A stretch of DNA of 64,000 bases from Candidatus Salinicoccus stercoripullorum. GTDB lineage: Bacteria; Bacillota; Bacilli; Staphylococcales; Salinicoccaceae. This document shows, piece after piece, positions 7,574-16,791 of this stretch. The notes below the pieces were generated by a model that saw only the letters and a program-made list of their open reading frames with translations, ran no database searches and was not told where the DNA came from. Where the stretch lies: positions 1 through 64,000 of the forward strand of contig DXHR01000001.1 in NCBI GenBank assembly GCA_019113295.1. The letters are read 5' to 3'. The position numbers were made by a program, and so were the translations under genes. How positions within the stretch are numbered: the first letter of the stretch is position 1; each line of letters begins with the position of its first letter.

Positions 7574-8980
7574 ATGACTGTAAACAGCAAAATCGCAAAG
7601 GAAATCATTGAAGCTGCCGGCGGAGAGGACAACATTGAGTCTGTTGCCCATTGTGCCACCCGTCTTAGGATTGTCGTGAGTGACAAGGAGAAGATCGACC
7701 AGGACGCCGTAGAGGATATCGACAAAGTCAAAGGTGCATTCTACAATTCCGGGCAATTCCAGGTGATACTTGGAACCGGGACGGTCAACCGGATATATGA
7801 GGAAGTGCTCAAGTTCGGCCTGGAAGGAAAAAGTAAAAAGGAAGTTAAAAAAGAAGCGGGGACGCGGGGAAATATGTTCCAGCGCGCAATACGCACATTC
7901 GGTGACGTATTTGTGCCGATCATTCCGATACTGGTTGCGACCGGTCTTTTCATGGGGCTGCGGGGTCTTGTTGTACAGGAGGAGATACTCGGGCTCATCG
8001 GGTTATCATACGATGATATTTCGGACAACTTCCTGCTGTTTACCGAAGTGCTGACTGACACTGCGTTCATATTCCTGCCGGCGCTCGTCGCCTGGTCGAC
8101 GTTCAGAGTGTTCGGCGGCACACCGATCATCGGCATGGTCCTCGGTCTGATGCTCGTAAGTCCGGCACTGCCGAATGCCTGGGATGTTGCCGGCGGAGGC
8201 GTCGAACCGATCATGTTCGCAGGGTTCATCCCGGTTGTTGGATACCAGGCATCGGTGCTCCCTGCCTTCATTGCGGGGATATTGGGGGCGAAGCTTGAAA
8301 AAAGGATACGCGATAAAGTGCCTGAAGCACTCGATTTGATCGTCACTCCATTCATGACTCTCCTGATTATGATCACACTGGCTTTATTCGTAATCGGGCC
8401 TGTCTTCCATGCAGTGGAAGGCCTCATCCTGGATGCCACACTGTCTGTACTCGCATGGCCGTTCGGCATCAGCGGTATACTCATTGGCGGATTGAATCAG
8501 ATCATCGTAATCACCGGTGTGCACCATATTTTCAACCTGCTTGAAATACAGCTGCTTGATAAACTTGACGCAAATCCATACAACGCCATCGTCACCGCTT
8601 CGATCGCAGCCCAGGGCGGGGCAACGCTTGCTGTCGGTCTGAAAACGAAGTCCAAAAAACTGAAAGCACTGGCACTGCCTTCCTCATTCTCGGCGTTCCT
8701 CGGGATTACAGAACCCGCAATATTCGGTGTCAATCTGAGGTATTTCAAACCTTTCATCATGGGTCTCATCGGCGGGGCAGCAGGAGGGTTCCTCGCCTCC
8801 GTCACAGGACTTGAGGCGACCGGAATGGCAATCACAGTCATACCAGGTACACTGCTGTACCTGAATGAGCAGATAGTCATGTATATCCTTGTTAACCTGG
8901 TAGCCATTGCGGTCGCTTTCGTACTGACGTGGCTGTTCGGTTTTTCCGACAAGCAGAAAGAAAAGATTGAAGAAGCCTAG
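7574..8980 (+). CDS. scrA: Sucrose-specific PTS transporter IIBC
   Basis: A 468-residue phosphotransferase permease in IIB-IIC order. The N-terminal IIB domain carries the phosphorylated cysteine in HCATRLR (about residue 27). The IIC part has about ten hydrophobic segments and the motif GGLNQIIVITGVHHIFNL. No IIA domain is present, so phosphate must come from a IIA protein encoded elsewhere. Sucrose specificity follows from the adjacent GH32 sucrose-6-phosphate hydrolase and LacI-type repressor; a related beta-fructoside cannot be excluded. AAAAAGGAG lies upstream of the start. Confidence 0.88.
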   Translation: MTVNSKIAKEIIEAAGGEDNIESVAHCATRLRIVVSDKEKIDQDAVEDIDKVKGAFYNSGQFQVILGTGTVNRIYEEVLKFGLEGKSKKEVKKEAGTRGNMFQRAIRTFGDVFVPIIPILVATGLFMGLRGLVVQEEILGLIGLSYDDISDNFLLFTEVLTDTAFIFLPALVAWSTFRVFGGTPIIGMVLGLMLVSPALPNAWDVAGGGVEPIMFAGFIPVVGYQASVLPAFIAGILGAKLEKRIRDKVPEALDLIVTPFMTLLIMITLALFVIGPVFHAVEGLILDATLSVLAWPFGISGILIGGLNQIIVITGVHHIFNLLEIQLLDKLDANPYNAIVTASIAAQGGATLAVGLKTKSKKLKALALPSSFSAFLGITEPAIFGVNLRYFKPFIMGLIGGAAGGFLASVTGLEATGMAITVIPGTLLYLNEQIVMYILVNLVAIAVAFVLTWLFGFSDKQKEKIEEA

Positions 8981-8993
8981 AAGGAGTTATTAA

Positions 8994-10433
8994 ATGGTTC
9001 AATATATGAATTACCGGAAATCTATAGATGAAGCGGTCTATGACAACAGGAACAAAGTGGAAAATGACAGACATCGTCTCCGGTATCACCTCATGCCACC
9101 GGCGGGCCTCTTGAACGATCCGAACGGACTGATCCACTTCAAAGGTGCCTACCATGTGTTCTTCCAGTGGAATCCATTTGAAACCAGACACGGCAGCAAG
9201 TCGTGGGGACACTATGTTTCAAAGAATCTGACAGACTGGACTCTGGAGGAAGCGGCACTTGTACCGGATGAGTGGTATGACAAAGATGGCTGCTATTCGG
9301 GCAGTGCAGTGGAGCATGAAGGGAAGATGTATCTGTTCTATACAGGAAATGTGAAGAATGAACAAAACGAACGTTCAACATATCAGTGTCTGGCGGTTTC
9401 GGATGATGGTATGGACTTTGAGAAGAAAGGTCCTGTACTGAAATTACCTGACGGTTATACCCCGCATTTCAGAGACCCGAAAGTGTGGGATGAAGGCAGC
9501 CGCTGGCTGATGATTCTCGGCGCCCGGAATGTCAGTGGGGAGGGCGAAGCGGTTTTGGCGCAGTCGTATGACATGAAAAATTGGGAATTCCTCGGACCGG
9601 CTGCCGGAAGCAATATCAACGGACTCGGCGATTTCGGTTACATGTGGGAGTGCCCGGATCTGTTCCGGCTCGATGGAGAAGATGTACTGGTTGTCTGTCC
9701 GCAGGGGCTTGAGGCAGAAGGGGACCGTTATCAGAACTTGTATCAGGCAGGATATTTCACCGGCAGTTTTGATGCAGAAAAAGGGAGTTTTGAACATGGT
9801 GCATTTGACGAACTCGACAGAGGATTCGATTTCTATGCTCCGCAGACCATGCTGGATGATAGCGGCCGCAGAATAATGATCGGCTGGATGGGCATGACCG
9901 ATGACCGGGAGCAGAGTCATCCCACCATCGCGAGCAATTGGATCCATGCCCTGACACTTCCGAGGATGCTCGAAGTAAAGGCAGGGAAGATTCTTCAGAA
10001 ACCTGTCCCTGAGCTTGAAGTGCTCCGTGGAACGAAAACAGCATATGAATTGAATTTGCAGCCCTCGGAAATATTTACGGAAACAGTTTCTCCGGCATCG
10101 GAAGTTGTTGTCAATTTCGATAAAACCCTGAAAAACGGTTTTGAAATGGAAATCAGAAAAGACGTCCGTATTGTTTTTGAAGATGGGAAGTTTATCGTCG
10201 GAAGGAACACTTTTGATAAAGCCGGACGGGAGCAGCGGACGGTTGAGCTTGATCGTCTCGAAGGATTGCAAATCTATCTCGATCATTCATCCGTGGAGAT
10301 CTTTGTAAATGCAGGTGAAGAAGTGTTCACATGCCGATTCTTTCCGGATGCAAATGATAATGAGATCAGGCTGATGCACAGTAATACCCATACAGTTAAT
10401 TTCTCTCACTGGCCGCTTGATACAGGAGAATAA
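8994..10433 (+). CDS. scrB: Sucrose-6-phosphate hydrolase (GH32)
   Basis: A 479-residue intracellular glycoside hydrolase family 32 enzyme without a signal peptide. The nucleophile motif is LLNDPNG (near residue 40), the stabiliser is FRDPKVW and the acid/base is in WECPDLF, followed by a C-terminal beta-sandwich. It cleaves sucrose 6-phosphate made by the PTS into glucose 6-phosphate and fructose. The start has AAGGAG and lies 13 bases after scrA, so they form one operon. Confidence 0.92.
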   Translation: MVQYMNYRKSIDEAVYDNRNKVENDRHRLRYHLMPPAGLLNDPNGLIHFKGAYHVFFQWNPFETRHGSKSWGHYVSKNLTDWTLEEAALVPDEWYDKDGCYSGSAVEHEGKMYLFYTGNVKNEQNERSTYQCLAVSDDGMDFEKKGPVLKLPDGYTPHFRDPKVWDEGSRWLMILGARNVSGEGEAVLAQSYDMKNWEFLGPAAGSNINGLGDFGYMWECPDLFRLDGEDVLVVCPQGLEAEGDRYQNLYQAGYFTGSFDAEKGSFEHGAFDELDRGFDFYAPQTMLDDSGRRIMIGWMGMTDDREQSHPTIASNWIHALTLPRMLEVKAGKILQKPVPELEVLRGTKTAYELNLQPSEIFTETVSPASEVVVNFDKTLKNGFEMEIRKDVRIVFEDGKFIVGRNTFDKAGREQRTVELDRLEGLQIYLDHSSVEIFVNAGEEVFTCRFFPDANDNEIRLMHSNTHTVNFSHWPLDTGE

Positions 10434-10522
10434 CATTGTCTTGGATGTGTTTTCACGTTTAGCTTCACACTCCCTGAGGTACATTAAAAGCATATAAGCA
10501 ATATACTTCTGGAGGTGTAAGC

Positions 10523-10771
10523 ATGGCGGATGAGCGCGGAAATTATTTCGAGGAAAGAGAAGGTACAGAAGATGCACGCTATCATGTTGTACCCGGGGAT
10601 GATGGACAATGGGCGGTGAAAGAAGAAGGGAAAGACGAAGCGGTCTTCACTTCTGACGGCAAAGACGACGCTGTGAAAGAAGCCAAAAGACAGGCGGAAG
10701 AGGCGGGCACCAAAGCCATCATCCATGATGATGGCGGACAGATTGAAGACCAGATCGAATATGATGCCTAG
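10523..10771 (+). CDS. DUF2188 domain protein
   Basis: An 82-residue, very acidic small protein. The core (W-AVKEEG--EAVFTSDGKDDAVKEAKRQAEE) is the DUF2188 pattern: a short beta hairpin plus a helix, usually with WxVK and a central helix A..A.. . Function is unknown; members are common in salt- and stress-tolerant bacteria. GGAGGTG precedes the ATG. A second DUF2188 protein is encoded at 48.3 kb. It is a single gene with its own terminator. Confidence 0.75.
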   Translation: MADERGNYFEEREGTEDARYHVVPGDDGQWAVKEEGKDEAVFTSDGKDDAVKEAKRQAEEAGTKAIIHDDGGQIEDQIEYDA

Positions 10772-10810
10772 GCCATGGCTTTAAACCCAGTTCCTCATGG
10801 ATACGCCAAT

Positions 10811-10842
10811 GAATCCCCCGTCCGGCTGCAGACGGGGGATTC
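10811..10842 (+). terminator. Terminator after the DUF2188 gene
   Basis: GAATCCCCCGTC / GACGGGGGATTC is a perfect 12-bp stem with an 8-base loop; the following T-tract (GTCGTTTC) is modest. Confidence 0.65.
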
Positions 10843-10929
10843 GTCGTTTCTGAAGACAATTTGACCGCTCTCCTGCACAGCCTTATAATTAAGTTGAATT
10901 GTTACAAACTTGTGAATGGGGTTATTCGT

Positions 10930-11790
10930 ATGAAAAACAGGAGTGCATCATTAAAACTTGCCACAGTGGTTCTGGGAAGCGCAATGTTCCTTGGTGCCTG
11001 CAGCAATCCGTTCAATTCTCTGGCGGATGAAATCAACAGCTGGATGAACAGTGATGATTCTGCTCAGGAAGAGTCGACGGAAGAGGAAACGACTGAGGAG
11101 GCGGCTGAAGAAACGGCTGAAGAGACGACTGAAGAAGAAACATCGGAGGACACCAGCGGGACGGATGGTTGGGAAACATCGGATGAAGGACAGTCTGAGG
11201 GAACAGACAGCGGTTCGGAGTCGGAGGAAACTGAAGTCCAGCCGAAGGATTACAGCGGCCTGATGGGCGAAGGTGAAGAGACGACACTGGAATCAGGGAC
11301 TCATGAAGTCGGAGAAGACATTCCTGAAGGAAGATATGTGATTACGGCGGATACCGGTATAGGTCATATCTTCATCAATAATGATGAAGATACGACCGTC
11401 TTAAGTACGACACTCAATGGCGAAGAGGAAGCAGAGGATTATGGTTCGGGCAAAGTCATCGCTTTTCTGGAAGAGGGCCAGTCCATTGAAATCGACGGTC
11501 TGGAAAATGTGAATTTCTCACCGCATGAAACGGGGGAAGTCTCAGAACTCTTCACAGGCATGTGGGTCGCCGGTGAAGACTTCCCGGCGGGCGTATACGA
11601 AATCACTGCAGAAGATGGCTCGCAGTTCGGCACTCTGGAGACATACACACATCCGGACCGCATCAAAGCGCGGTATTCCCTGGGGGACTCTGAGTACGGT
11701 GGTATGTCGTCATTCGTCACTTCTTTTGAAGAAGGGGATATCGTGCTGCTCAGAAATTATCCGTCAGTTACAATTTCGCAAAAAGACTAG
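10930..11790 (+). CDS. Acidic repeat-linker lipoprotein with two tandem beta domains
   Basis: A 286-residue exported lipoprotein. A signal peptide ends in the lipobox LGAC (about residue 24). Next comes a low-complexity linker of Glu/Thr repeats (EETTEEAAEETAEE and so on, residues about 40-105). Two related C-terminal domains follow, each built around GEDIP-G-Y-IT (VGEDIPEGRYVIT and AGEDFPAGVYEIT). That paired domain occurs in many uncharacterised Firmicute surface lipoproteins. ATG at 10930 is chosen because it gives the signal peptide directly; the track start is 23 codons earlier and lacks support. The linker probably spans the wall. Function unknown. Confidence 0.75.
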   Translation: MKNRSASLKLATVVLGSAMFLGACSNPFNSLADEINSWMNSDDSAQEESTEEETTEEAAEETAEETTEEETSEDTSGTDGWETSDEGQSEGTDSGSESEETEVQPKDYSGLMGEGEETTLESGTHEVGEDIPEGRYVITADTGIGHIFINNDEDTTVLSTTLNGEEEAEDYGSGKVIAFLEEGQSIEIDGLENVNFSPHETGEVSELFTGMWVAGEDFPAGVYEITAEDGSQFGTLETYTHPDRIKARYSLGDSEYGGMSSFVTSFEEGDIVLLRNYPSVTISQKD

Positions 11791-11800
11791 CTTCATAGAA

Positions 11801-11831
11801 AAAAGGCAAAGCCTCCCGGGCTTTGCCTTTT
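11801..11831. terminator. Bidirectional terminator
   Basis: AAAAGGCAAAGCC / GGCTTTGCCTTTT with a TCCCG loop lies between the convergent lipoprotein and pseudouridine synthase genes. It has T-runs on both strands. Confidence 0.85.
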
Positions 11832-11855
11832 GTTTGAGTATCGTATTCTACAAGA

Positions 11856-12740
11856 TCAGATCCTGCGTGTAAATGATTCGGGAGTTTTCGATTCGAACCG
11901 CATGACTTCTCCGGTCGTCGGGTGTTTGAATTGAAGCGCATATGCGTGTAATCCGAGCCGGCCGATGATATTTTTGCGGGAACCATATTTTCTGTCCCCG
12001 ATAATCGGATGACCGAGATCCTGCATGTGGACCCGGATCTGATTTTTGCGGCCAGTCTCCAGGTTTACCTGCAGAAGGGACAATTCACGCCCTGTTTCCA
12101 ATACTTTATAACGGGTCACGGCTTTCTGCCCTTTATCCGGCCTGGAGCTTGAGCGCATCGTGAGTGTCTTATCCTCTGTCAGCCAGGAAGTCACTGTGCC
12201 GTTCTTTTCAACAATGCCCTCTACAAGCGCGATGTACGTCCGTTCTCGCACGCTGTCCTTCCAGGAATTCTGCAGACGCTGCTGGATCTGTTTGCTTTTC
12301 GCAAACAGCATCACACCCGAAGTGTCACGGTCCAGCCTGTGAACGATGAAAATGCGGGCTTTCGGATTGCCGCTTTTCACATAGTCCGAAAGCTGCCGGT
12401 AGGCGGTCGCCTGCTTTTCCTTATCCGAGGCAATTGTCAGCAGACCGGCTTCCTTGTCAACTGCGACCAGGTCATCATCTTCATACAGGATTTCAATACC
12501 CTTGACTTTCACTTTGGGATTCGCACCCTCGGAAAGGATGGCGACGCGGTCGCCTGTTGACAGTGTCTCATTGAATTGCGTTATCACATTGTCATTGACG
12601 GTGACCTGCCCGCGGCCAAGCATGCCTTTTACTGATTTCCTGCTTTGCGACGGCATCATTTCAAACAGGAACTTCAGCAGTTCCGCCGGTTCCCGGACGA
12701 TCCATCCGGCTTTCTGTTCGTTCGATTTCTTCTTCATCAT
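11856..12740 (-). CDS. RluA-family pseudouridine synthase
   Basis: A roughly 294-residue protein with an N-terminal S4 RNA-binding domain (SRKSVKGMLGRGQVTVNDNV) and an RluA catalytic domain. The catalytic aspartate is in VHRLDRDTSGVML, and the later GRKNQIRVHM and GHPIIGDRKYG motifs are intact. It would convert uridine to pseudouridine in rRNA or another RNA; the target position cannot be read from sequence. AGAGGAAG precedes tandem ATG codons at 12740 and 12737. The start at 12758 in the track would place the ribosome binding site inside the gene. Confidence 0.88.
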   Translation of the reverse strand: MMKKKSNEQKAGWIVREPAELLKFLFEMMPSQSRKSVKGMLGRGQVTVNDNVITQFNETLSTGDRVAILSEGANPKVKVKGIEILYEDDDLVAVDKEAGLLTIASDKEKQATAYRQLSDYVKSGNPKARIFIVHRLDRDTSGVMLFAKSKQIQQRLQNSWKDSVRERTYIALVEGIVEKNGTVTSWLTEDKTLTMRSSSRPDKGQKAVTRYKVLETGRELSLLQVNLETGRKNQIRVHMQDLGHPIIGDRKYGSRKNIIGRLGLHAYALQFKHPTTGEVMRFESKTPESFTRRI

Positions 12741-12845
12741 AATCTTCCTCTGTTCCATTCCGGCTCCAGCCGGAAGGTGATATTGTCCATCTAATATTAC
12801 TATAATAAGAGGGAGTATAAAAATGAAATTTCATCGATTCCTGAT

Positions 12846-13721
12846 TTATTGGCTGTGGTTTTTCCTCACCGGCATCCATACTTCGCTGTAGGCATGGTTC
12901 TCTTTCTCCTCATCCATGATGGTGAATGAGAAAGAGGGGGCATCCACAATTTCGTAGTCCGATGATGGCAGCCATTCGGAATAGGTGCGTGCCGTCGTAT
13001 TCTGGAGTGTTTCCGGGAAAGGACCTTCATTCGGGAAGACAGCCCACGTGTGGGACTCAACTTCCACAGTATCCAGCAGCGGACCGGTATGCGTCTCTGT
13101 TGTCAACACACCGATGGCGTGGGTCAATTCGCCCTCATCCTTCAAAAACTTCTCATCTGCATCAAATGAAGCATTGACGATCTGGGACGGTTCCATATTC
13201 TGCAATTCATGCATCTTTGTCCTCTGTTCTTCGGTGATGCTTTCAGCCAGTTTGACAATTTCCTGATTTACTCCCTCAAACTGCATCGGCACCTTCTTTT
13301 TGACACCGGCAATCGTGAATGCCGGCAGCTCTTTGATCTGTACTTCCATGTTTTCTCCTCCTCTGACATCGATATAGAATGAAAGTTTCGGAAACGAAAT
13401 GATGACTTTGTCCCTGGAAGCTTCAGAGGGCAGATAGCCGCTCCAGGATTTGAACGCCCTCGTAAAGCCGTCGATGGACTGATAGCCGTACTTGAACGCC
13501 GTATCCGTCACGCTCCTGCCATCCACGAGCTCCTGGCCGGCCTGTGACAGCTTGCGTTTTTTGATATATTCACTGAGCGGCATGCCACTGATGTATTGGA
13601 ATATCTTCCTGAAGTGGTAGTCCGATTCTCCGATATACTTTGCCACATCCTCAAGCCTGATACCTTCTTCCAGGTTGTCTTCGATATAATCGATTACATC
13701 ATTCAATGTCTTAAGCATCAT
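12846..13721 (-). CDS. AraC-type regulator with GyrI-like effector domain
   Basis: About 291 residues. The N-terminal AraC DNA-binding domain has two helix-turn-helices (RLEDVAKYIGESDYHFRKIF and VTDTAFKYGYQSIDGFTRAF). A C-terminal GyrI-like/effector-binding domain starts near residue 130 (MEVQIKELPAFTIAGVKKK) and ends SEVWMPV. This architecture is typical of regulators sensing hydrophobic drugs or metabolites (Rob and BmrR-like). AAAGGATGGGG precedes ATG-ATG at 13721. It stands alone; no target can be named. Confidence 0.85.
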   Translation of the reverse strand: MMLKTLNDVIDYIEDNLEEGIRLEDVAKYIGESDYHFRKIFQYISGMPLSEYIKKRKLSQAGQELVDGRSVTDTAFKYGYQSIDGFTRAFKSWSGYLPSEASRDKVIISFPKLSFYIDVRGGENMEVQIKELPAFTIAGVKKKVPMQFEGVNQEIVKLAESITEEQRTKMHELQNMEPSQIVNASFDADEKFLKDEGELTHAIGVLTTETHTGPLLDTVEVESHTWAVFPNEGPFPETLQNTTARTYSEWLPSSDYEIVDAPSFSFTIMDEEKENHAYSEVWMPVRKNHSQ

Positions 13722-13790
13722 TCCCCATCCTTTCAAATACTATCCTACAGAGGTATTCTCTCCTATATTCGATATTTTTCTGTTGAATGA

Positions 13791-13943
13791 TATCGGATAT
13801 TTTCACACGGAAGTTTCCTCGTTGCTGAAGATGCGGGTCATGATGGACAGCATGGACCATGTCATCCTTTCCATGTATGGGTGGAATACGATCCGGGCAA
13901 TCCGATAACCGAATATTCCATGAATTTATTCTTCGACAGATAA
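13791..13943 (+). pseudogene. Possible 3' remnant of an unidentified gene
   Basis: Within a 345-base gap an open frame without a start codon reads AGHDGQHGPCHPFHVWVEYD and ends NPITEYSMNLFFDR before a TAA. The composition is protein-like (aromatic and charged residues, terminal beta-type segment). No ATG or ribosome binding site exists, and the frame upstream is closed by a stop at 13788. It may be the tail of a decayed gene, or chance. The rest of 13737-14081 shows nothing else beyond the promoter area of the next gene. Confidence 0.25.
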
Positions 13944-14081
13944 ATATACGTGATCCTTTTCATATGATCGCCTCTTTGAAATGTATTGTTTCTTTGGAAT
14001 TTTCCTGAGTTGAAAGTTTTGACCTAAAGAAAGATATAATGGTTATAAGGATCATTGTAAAGAACACAGGGGGATGGAAAT

Positions 14082-14816
14082 ATGAAATTCATCGGAATCG
14101 ATCTGGCGTGGACTTATAAGAATGAGTCAGGTATTTGTGTGATCAGTGAGAGCGGGGCGGTGGAACTCCTGGATTCCCAAGTATATTCGAACGGCGATTT
14201 ACTTGGGATCATTAAAAAGTACAACAGGGATGGAATGTGCATCGCCATCGACGCACCGCTGCTCGTAAAAAACGCGACCGGCTCAAGAGGGGCGGAAGGT
14301 GCACTGATGCGGACGGAAATTCACGGGTGCCGGCTGTCCGCCTTCAATTCAAACAGAAATTACTTCATGAAGTTTTTCGGTGATATACGCGGCGAAACAC
14401 TTATGGAGATGATACTGCAGGAATTCCCGGATATGGAAATCGGCTTCAGCGATTCAAAAAGCCTCCTCGAAACCTTCCCCACTGGCATCTGCTGTGGGCT
14501 GTTCCCGGAAATTTACCCGGTGAAGTATAAACGGAAGCCCAGGGTGCCTTTTGAAGAAACATGCCGGCATATGGGAATACTGCTCAATAGATTTGAGAGA
14601 ATAGAAACAGTTGAGGGTCATGTCAGCGGACTTATTTCAAAGCTCGCTGTAGACGTGTCTTCACTCACACGAAAAGAGCATAAGCACGTCGAAGATAAGA
14701 TTGATGCATTTTTGTGCGCCTATGGCATGTCCAGCATTTATCATGGCAGGGCAGAAGACACTATGTTCGGCAATACTGAAGACGGATTCATAGTGGTGCC
14801 GGTAAAAAATGACTGA
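14082..14816 (+). CDS. DUF429 domain protein (RNase H-like fold)
   Basis: A 244-residue soluble protein of the DUF429 family of predicted nucleases. The first strand MKFIGIDLAWTYKNESG carries the family's conserved acidic residue. CIAIDAPLLVKN supplies a second and DKIDAFLCAYG a third near residue 210, consistent with an RNase H-like metal site. GGGGGATGG precedes the ATG. It is monocistronic, facing the convergent CPBP gene. Biochemical function is not established for the family. Confidence 0.75.
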   Translation: MKFIGIDLAWTYKNESGICVISESGAVELLDSQVYSNGDLLGIIKKYNRDGMCIAIDAPLLVKNATGSRGAEGALMRTEIHGCRLSAFNSNRNYFMKFFGDIRGETLMEMILQEFPDMEIGFSDSKSLLETFPTGICCGLFPEIYPVKYKRKPRVPFEETCRHMGILLNRFERIETVEGHVSGLISKLAVDVSSLTRKEHKHVEDKIDAFLCAYGMSSIYHGRAEDTMFGNTEDGFIVVPVKND

Positions 14817-14830
14817 AATGCAGTGTTTAT

Positions 14831-15679
14831 TCATCGATTGAGTTTCGAAAGCCTGAAGACCAGTATGGAAAAGCAGATGAGGCTCCCCATCACTACGAAC
14901 AGGAATGAAAGATAGATGATCAGTGCACCGGGAAACAGCTCATCGAATACGATGAGCCCTTCCTTTCCTGTACTCGTCGCACCGGAGATAAACCGCGCCG
15001 TCTCAAGGTAGATGAGATGGAATATGATGCTCATCCAGAGCGTGCCTGTATATTCCTTGGCCAGCTGAAGAACGAGACCGAAGAAGAATATCAGTATGAT
15101 GTAGTCCGGTGTGATGGAGAAGGGATCGCCGAACAGGACGGACTGCAGCATGAAGCTTGAGACCGCCACCAGCAGGAAAATCATTGTCTGAAAGAACAAA
15201 GAGACCAGGAAGCTGAATTTTCTTCTCAGCTGTTCGTAGATGAGTCCTCGCAGGAACAGCTCTTCGGGGAACGCTTCATACAGGAATGCTGTAACCGTGT
15301 CGAGCAGCAGCGCCATCATGACGGACGTCTTCAGATTCAAGGAAGTATTTTCAACCAATCCGAATATATCGGCACTGAGGATTCCGAGAGAGATGAGGAT
15401 GAAAGGAATCAGTATGGCTGTCTTCATCCTTCCGGGACTTTTGGGACTGCCAAGTTTTATCTTCCGTACGATCTCCCCGTCTTTACGACGTACAAAGAAG
15501 AATAGAACCAGAGTAAGGGCGGTAAACAGGACGCCCTGCAGGAAGCGGACCAGCTTCAGGGACAGGTCTGTATTTTCCAGAAGATAACTGCCGGTCTGAC
15601 CGGAGATGAACAGGAAGGCCGCAGCCAGTGCTGCATAGATGACGATGGCGGACGGCTGGATGTTTTGGTTGTCTTCCAT
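14831..15679 (-). CDS. CPBP family intramembrane metalloprotease
   Basis: A 282-residue membrane protein with about eight hydrophobic segments. The CAAX-protease/bacteriocin-processing (Abi) motif is EAFPEELFLRGLIYEQLRR (EExxxR), with a downstream FGLVLQL and HLIYLETAR histidine motif. Such proteins are intramembrane endopeptidases or membrane protein regulators; in staphylococci relatives affect surface protein display and bacteriocin self-immunity. No peptide gene is adjacent. AAGGTG precedes the ATG. Confidence 0.82.
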   Translation of the reverse strand: MEDNQNIQPSAIVIYAALAAAFLFISGQTGSYLLENTDLSLKLVRFLQGVLFTALTLVLFFFVRRKDGEIVRKIKLGSPKSPGRMKTAILIPFILISLGILSADIFGLVENTSLNLKTSVMMALLLDTVTAFLYEAFPEELFLRGLIYEQLRRKFSFLVSLFFQTMIFLLVAVSSFMLQSVLFGDPFSITPDYIILIFFFGLVLQLAKEYTGTLWMSIIFHLIYLETARFISGATSTGKEGLIVFDELFPGALIIYLSFLFVVMGSLICFSILVFRLSKLNR

Positions 15680-15769
15680 GGAATCACCTTCCTGAAATAA
15701 TCTGTTTTTAATCTACCCTTTTGTGGGTAAAGTTATACAATGAATCCGAGAAACTGAAGGAGTGATTTC

Positions 15770-16666
15770 ATGGGGAGAACGATGGGGGAAGTCGTGGGAC
15801 TGGCCAGCTCACATGGCCTGGAACTGAATCCGAAAAACCTGGTGGAAAATAATTCAGGACTGGATTTCCAGGTGGTATTCGGATCAGACAAAGAGGATAG
15901 GAACTGGGTATTGAGAATACCGAGGAGGGAAGATGTGTTTGTCCGGACGAAACCTGAGAAGAGGGCACTGGACCTGATTGTTCGGAACGTAGATTTTGAA
16001 GTGCCTGTATGGGAAATATATGAAAAGGACCTGATCGCCTATCAGAGCCTGACCGGTGTCCTTGCGGGAACGATCGACCCGGCGATACAGAATTATATAT
16101 TCGAAATTGACAATCAGAACCTGCCTGAAAATTTTACCAGGACACTGGCTGAAACGATGGTGGATCTGCACAGTATTTCCCTTGATGAAGCCCGGGAGGC
16201 GGGCATAGAGGCCATCGGACCCGGGGATCTGAGGGGGAATATGAAAGAACGCATGTTGAAGGTTAAAGACCGTTTCGGAGTTTCTGAAGCGCTGTGGGAC
16301 CGTTGGATGAAGTGGGTTGAAACAGATGGACTGTGGCCGAAAGAAACAGGCATGATCCACGGAGATCTGCACCCCGGCCATATCATGGTGGATAGCGAAT
16401 CCAACGTCAAAGGGCTCATCGACTGGACTGAGGCGAAAGTTTCGGATATATCGAAGGATTTCATGGGCCACTACAGAGTCTTCGGCGAAGAAGGTCTCGA
16501 TAATCTGATAGAGGCCTATAAGGCAGCCGGCGGCTATCATTGGCCGGGTATGAAAGAACATATGATTGAACTCATGACCTCGTTTTCAGTTGATATTGCG
16601 GAATTTGCGATGGAATCCGGTATGGAGGAATATGAAAAGATGGCGAGAAAAGAACTGGGCGTGTAG
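15770..16666 (+). CDS. Macrolide 2'-phosphotransferase family kinase
   Basis: A 298-residue aminoglycoside/macrolide phosphotransferase-fold enzyme. The catalytic loop is MIHGDLHPGHIMVD (near residue 200) and the metal-binding loop is GLIDWTEAKVSDISKDF. The N-terminal pattern (VVGLASSHGLEL, VLRIPRREDV) and the YHWPG tail fit the Mph group, which inactivates macrolides by phosphorylating the desosamine 2'-hydroxyl. GAAGGAG lies before ATG. No mobile element is nearby and codon use matches neighbours, so it looks like a resident gene. Resistance is a prediction from the family. Confidence 0.8.
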   Translation: MGRTMGEVVGLASSHGLELNPKNLVENNSGLDFQVVFGSDKEDRNWVLRIPRREDVFVRTKPEKRALDLIVRNVDFEVPVWEIYEKDLIAYQSLTGVLAGTIDPAIQNYIFEIDNQNLPENFTRTLAETMVDLHSISLDEAREAGIEAIGPGDLRGNMKERMLKVKDRFGVSEALWDRWMKWVETDGLWPKETGMIHGDLHPGHIMVDSESNVKGLIDWTEAKVSDISKDFMGHYRVFGEEGLDNLIEAYKAAGGYHWPGMKEHMIELMTSFSVDIAEFAMESGMEEYEKMARKELGV

Positions 16667-16721
16667 AGATAGCAGCACCGGTGGTTTTCGACGACGTTTT
16701 TTGATGGCCTTGGAATTTTAA

Positions 16722-16750
16722 TTGAGAATCGTTATCATTTGTTATATACT
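16722..16750 (+). promoter_or_regulatory. SigA promoter overlapped by a Fur box
   Basis: TTGAGA (16722-16727), exactly 17 bases and TATACT (16745-16750) form a good promoter. TGAGAATCGTTATCA (16723-16737) matches the Fur 7-1-7 consensus TGATAATNATTATCA at all but two positions and covers the -35 and spacer. Iron-loaded Fur would therefore repress the reductase gene. Confidence 0.75.
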
Positions 16751-16791
16751 GATACCAGTATTGATAAATGATGACGGGAGACTGATAATAT

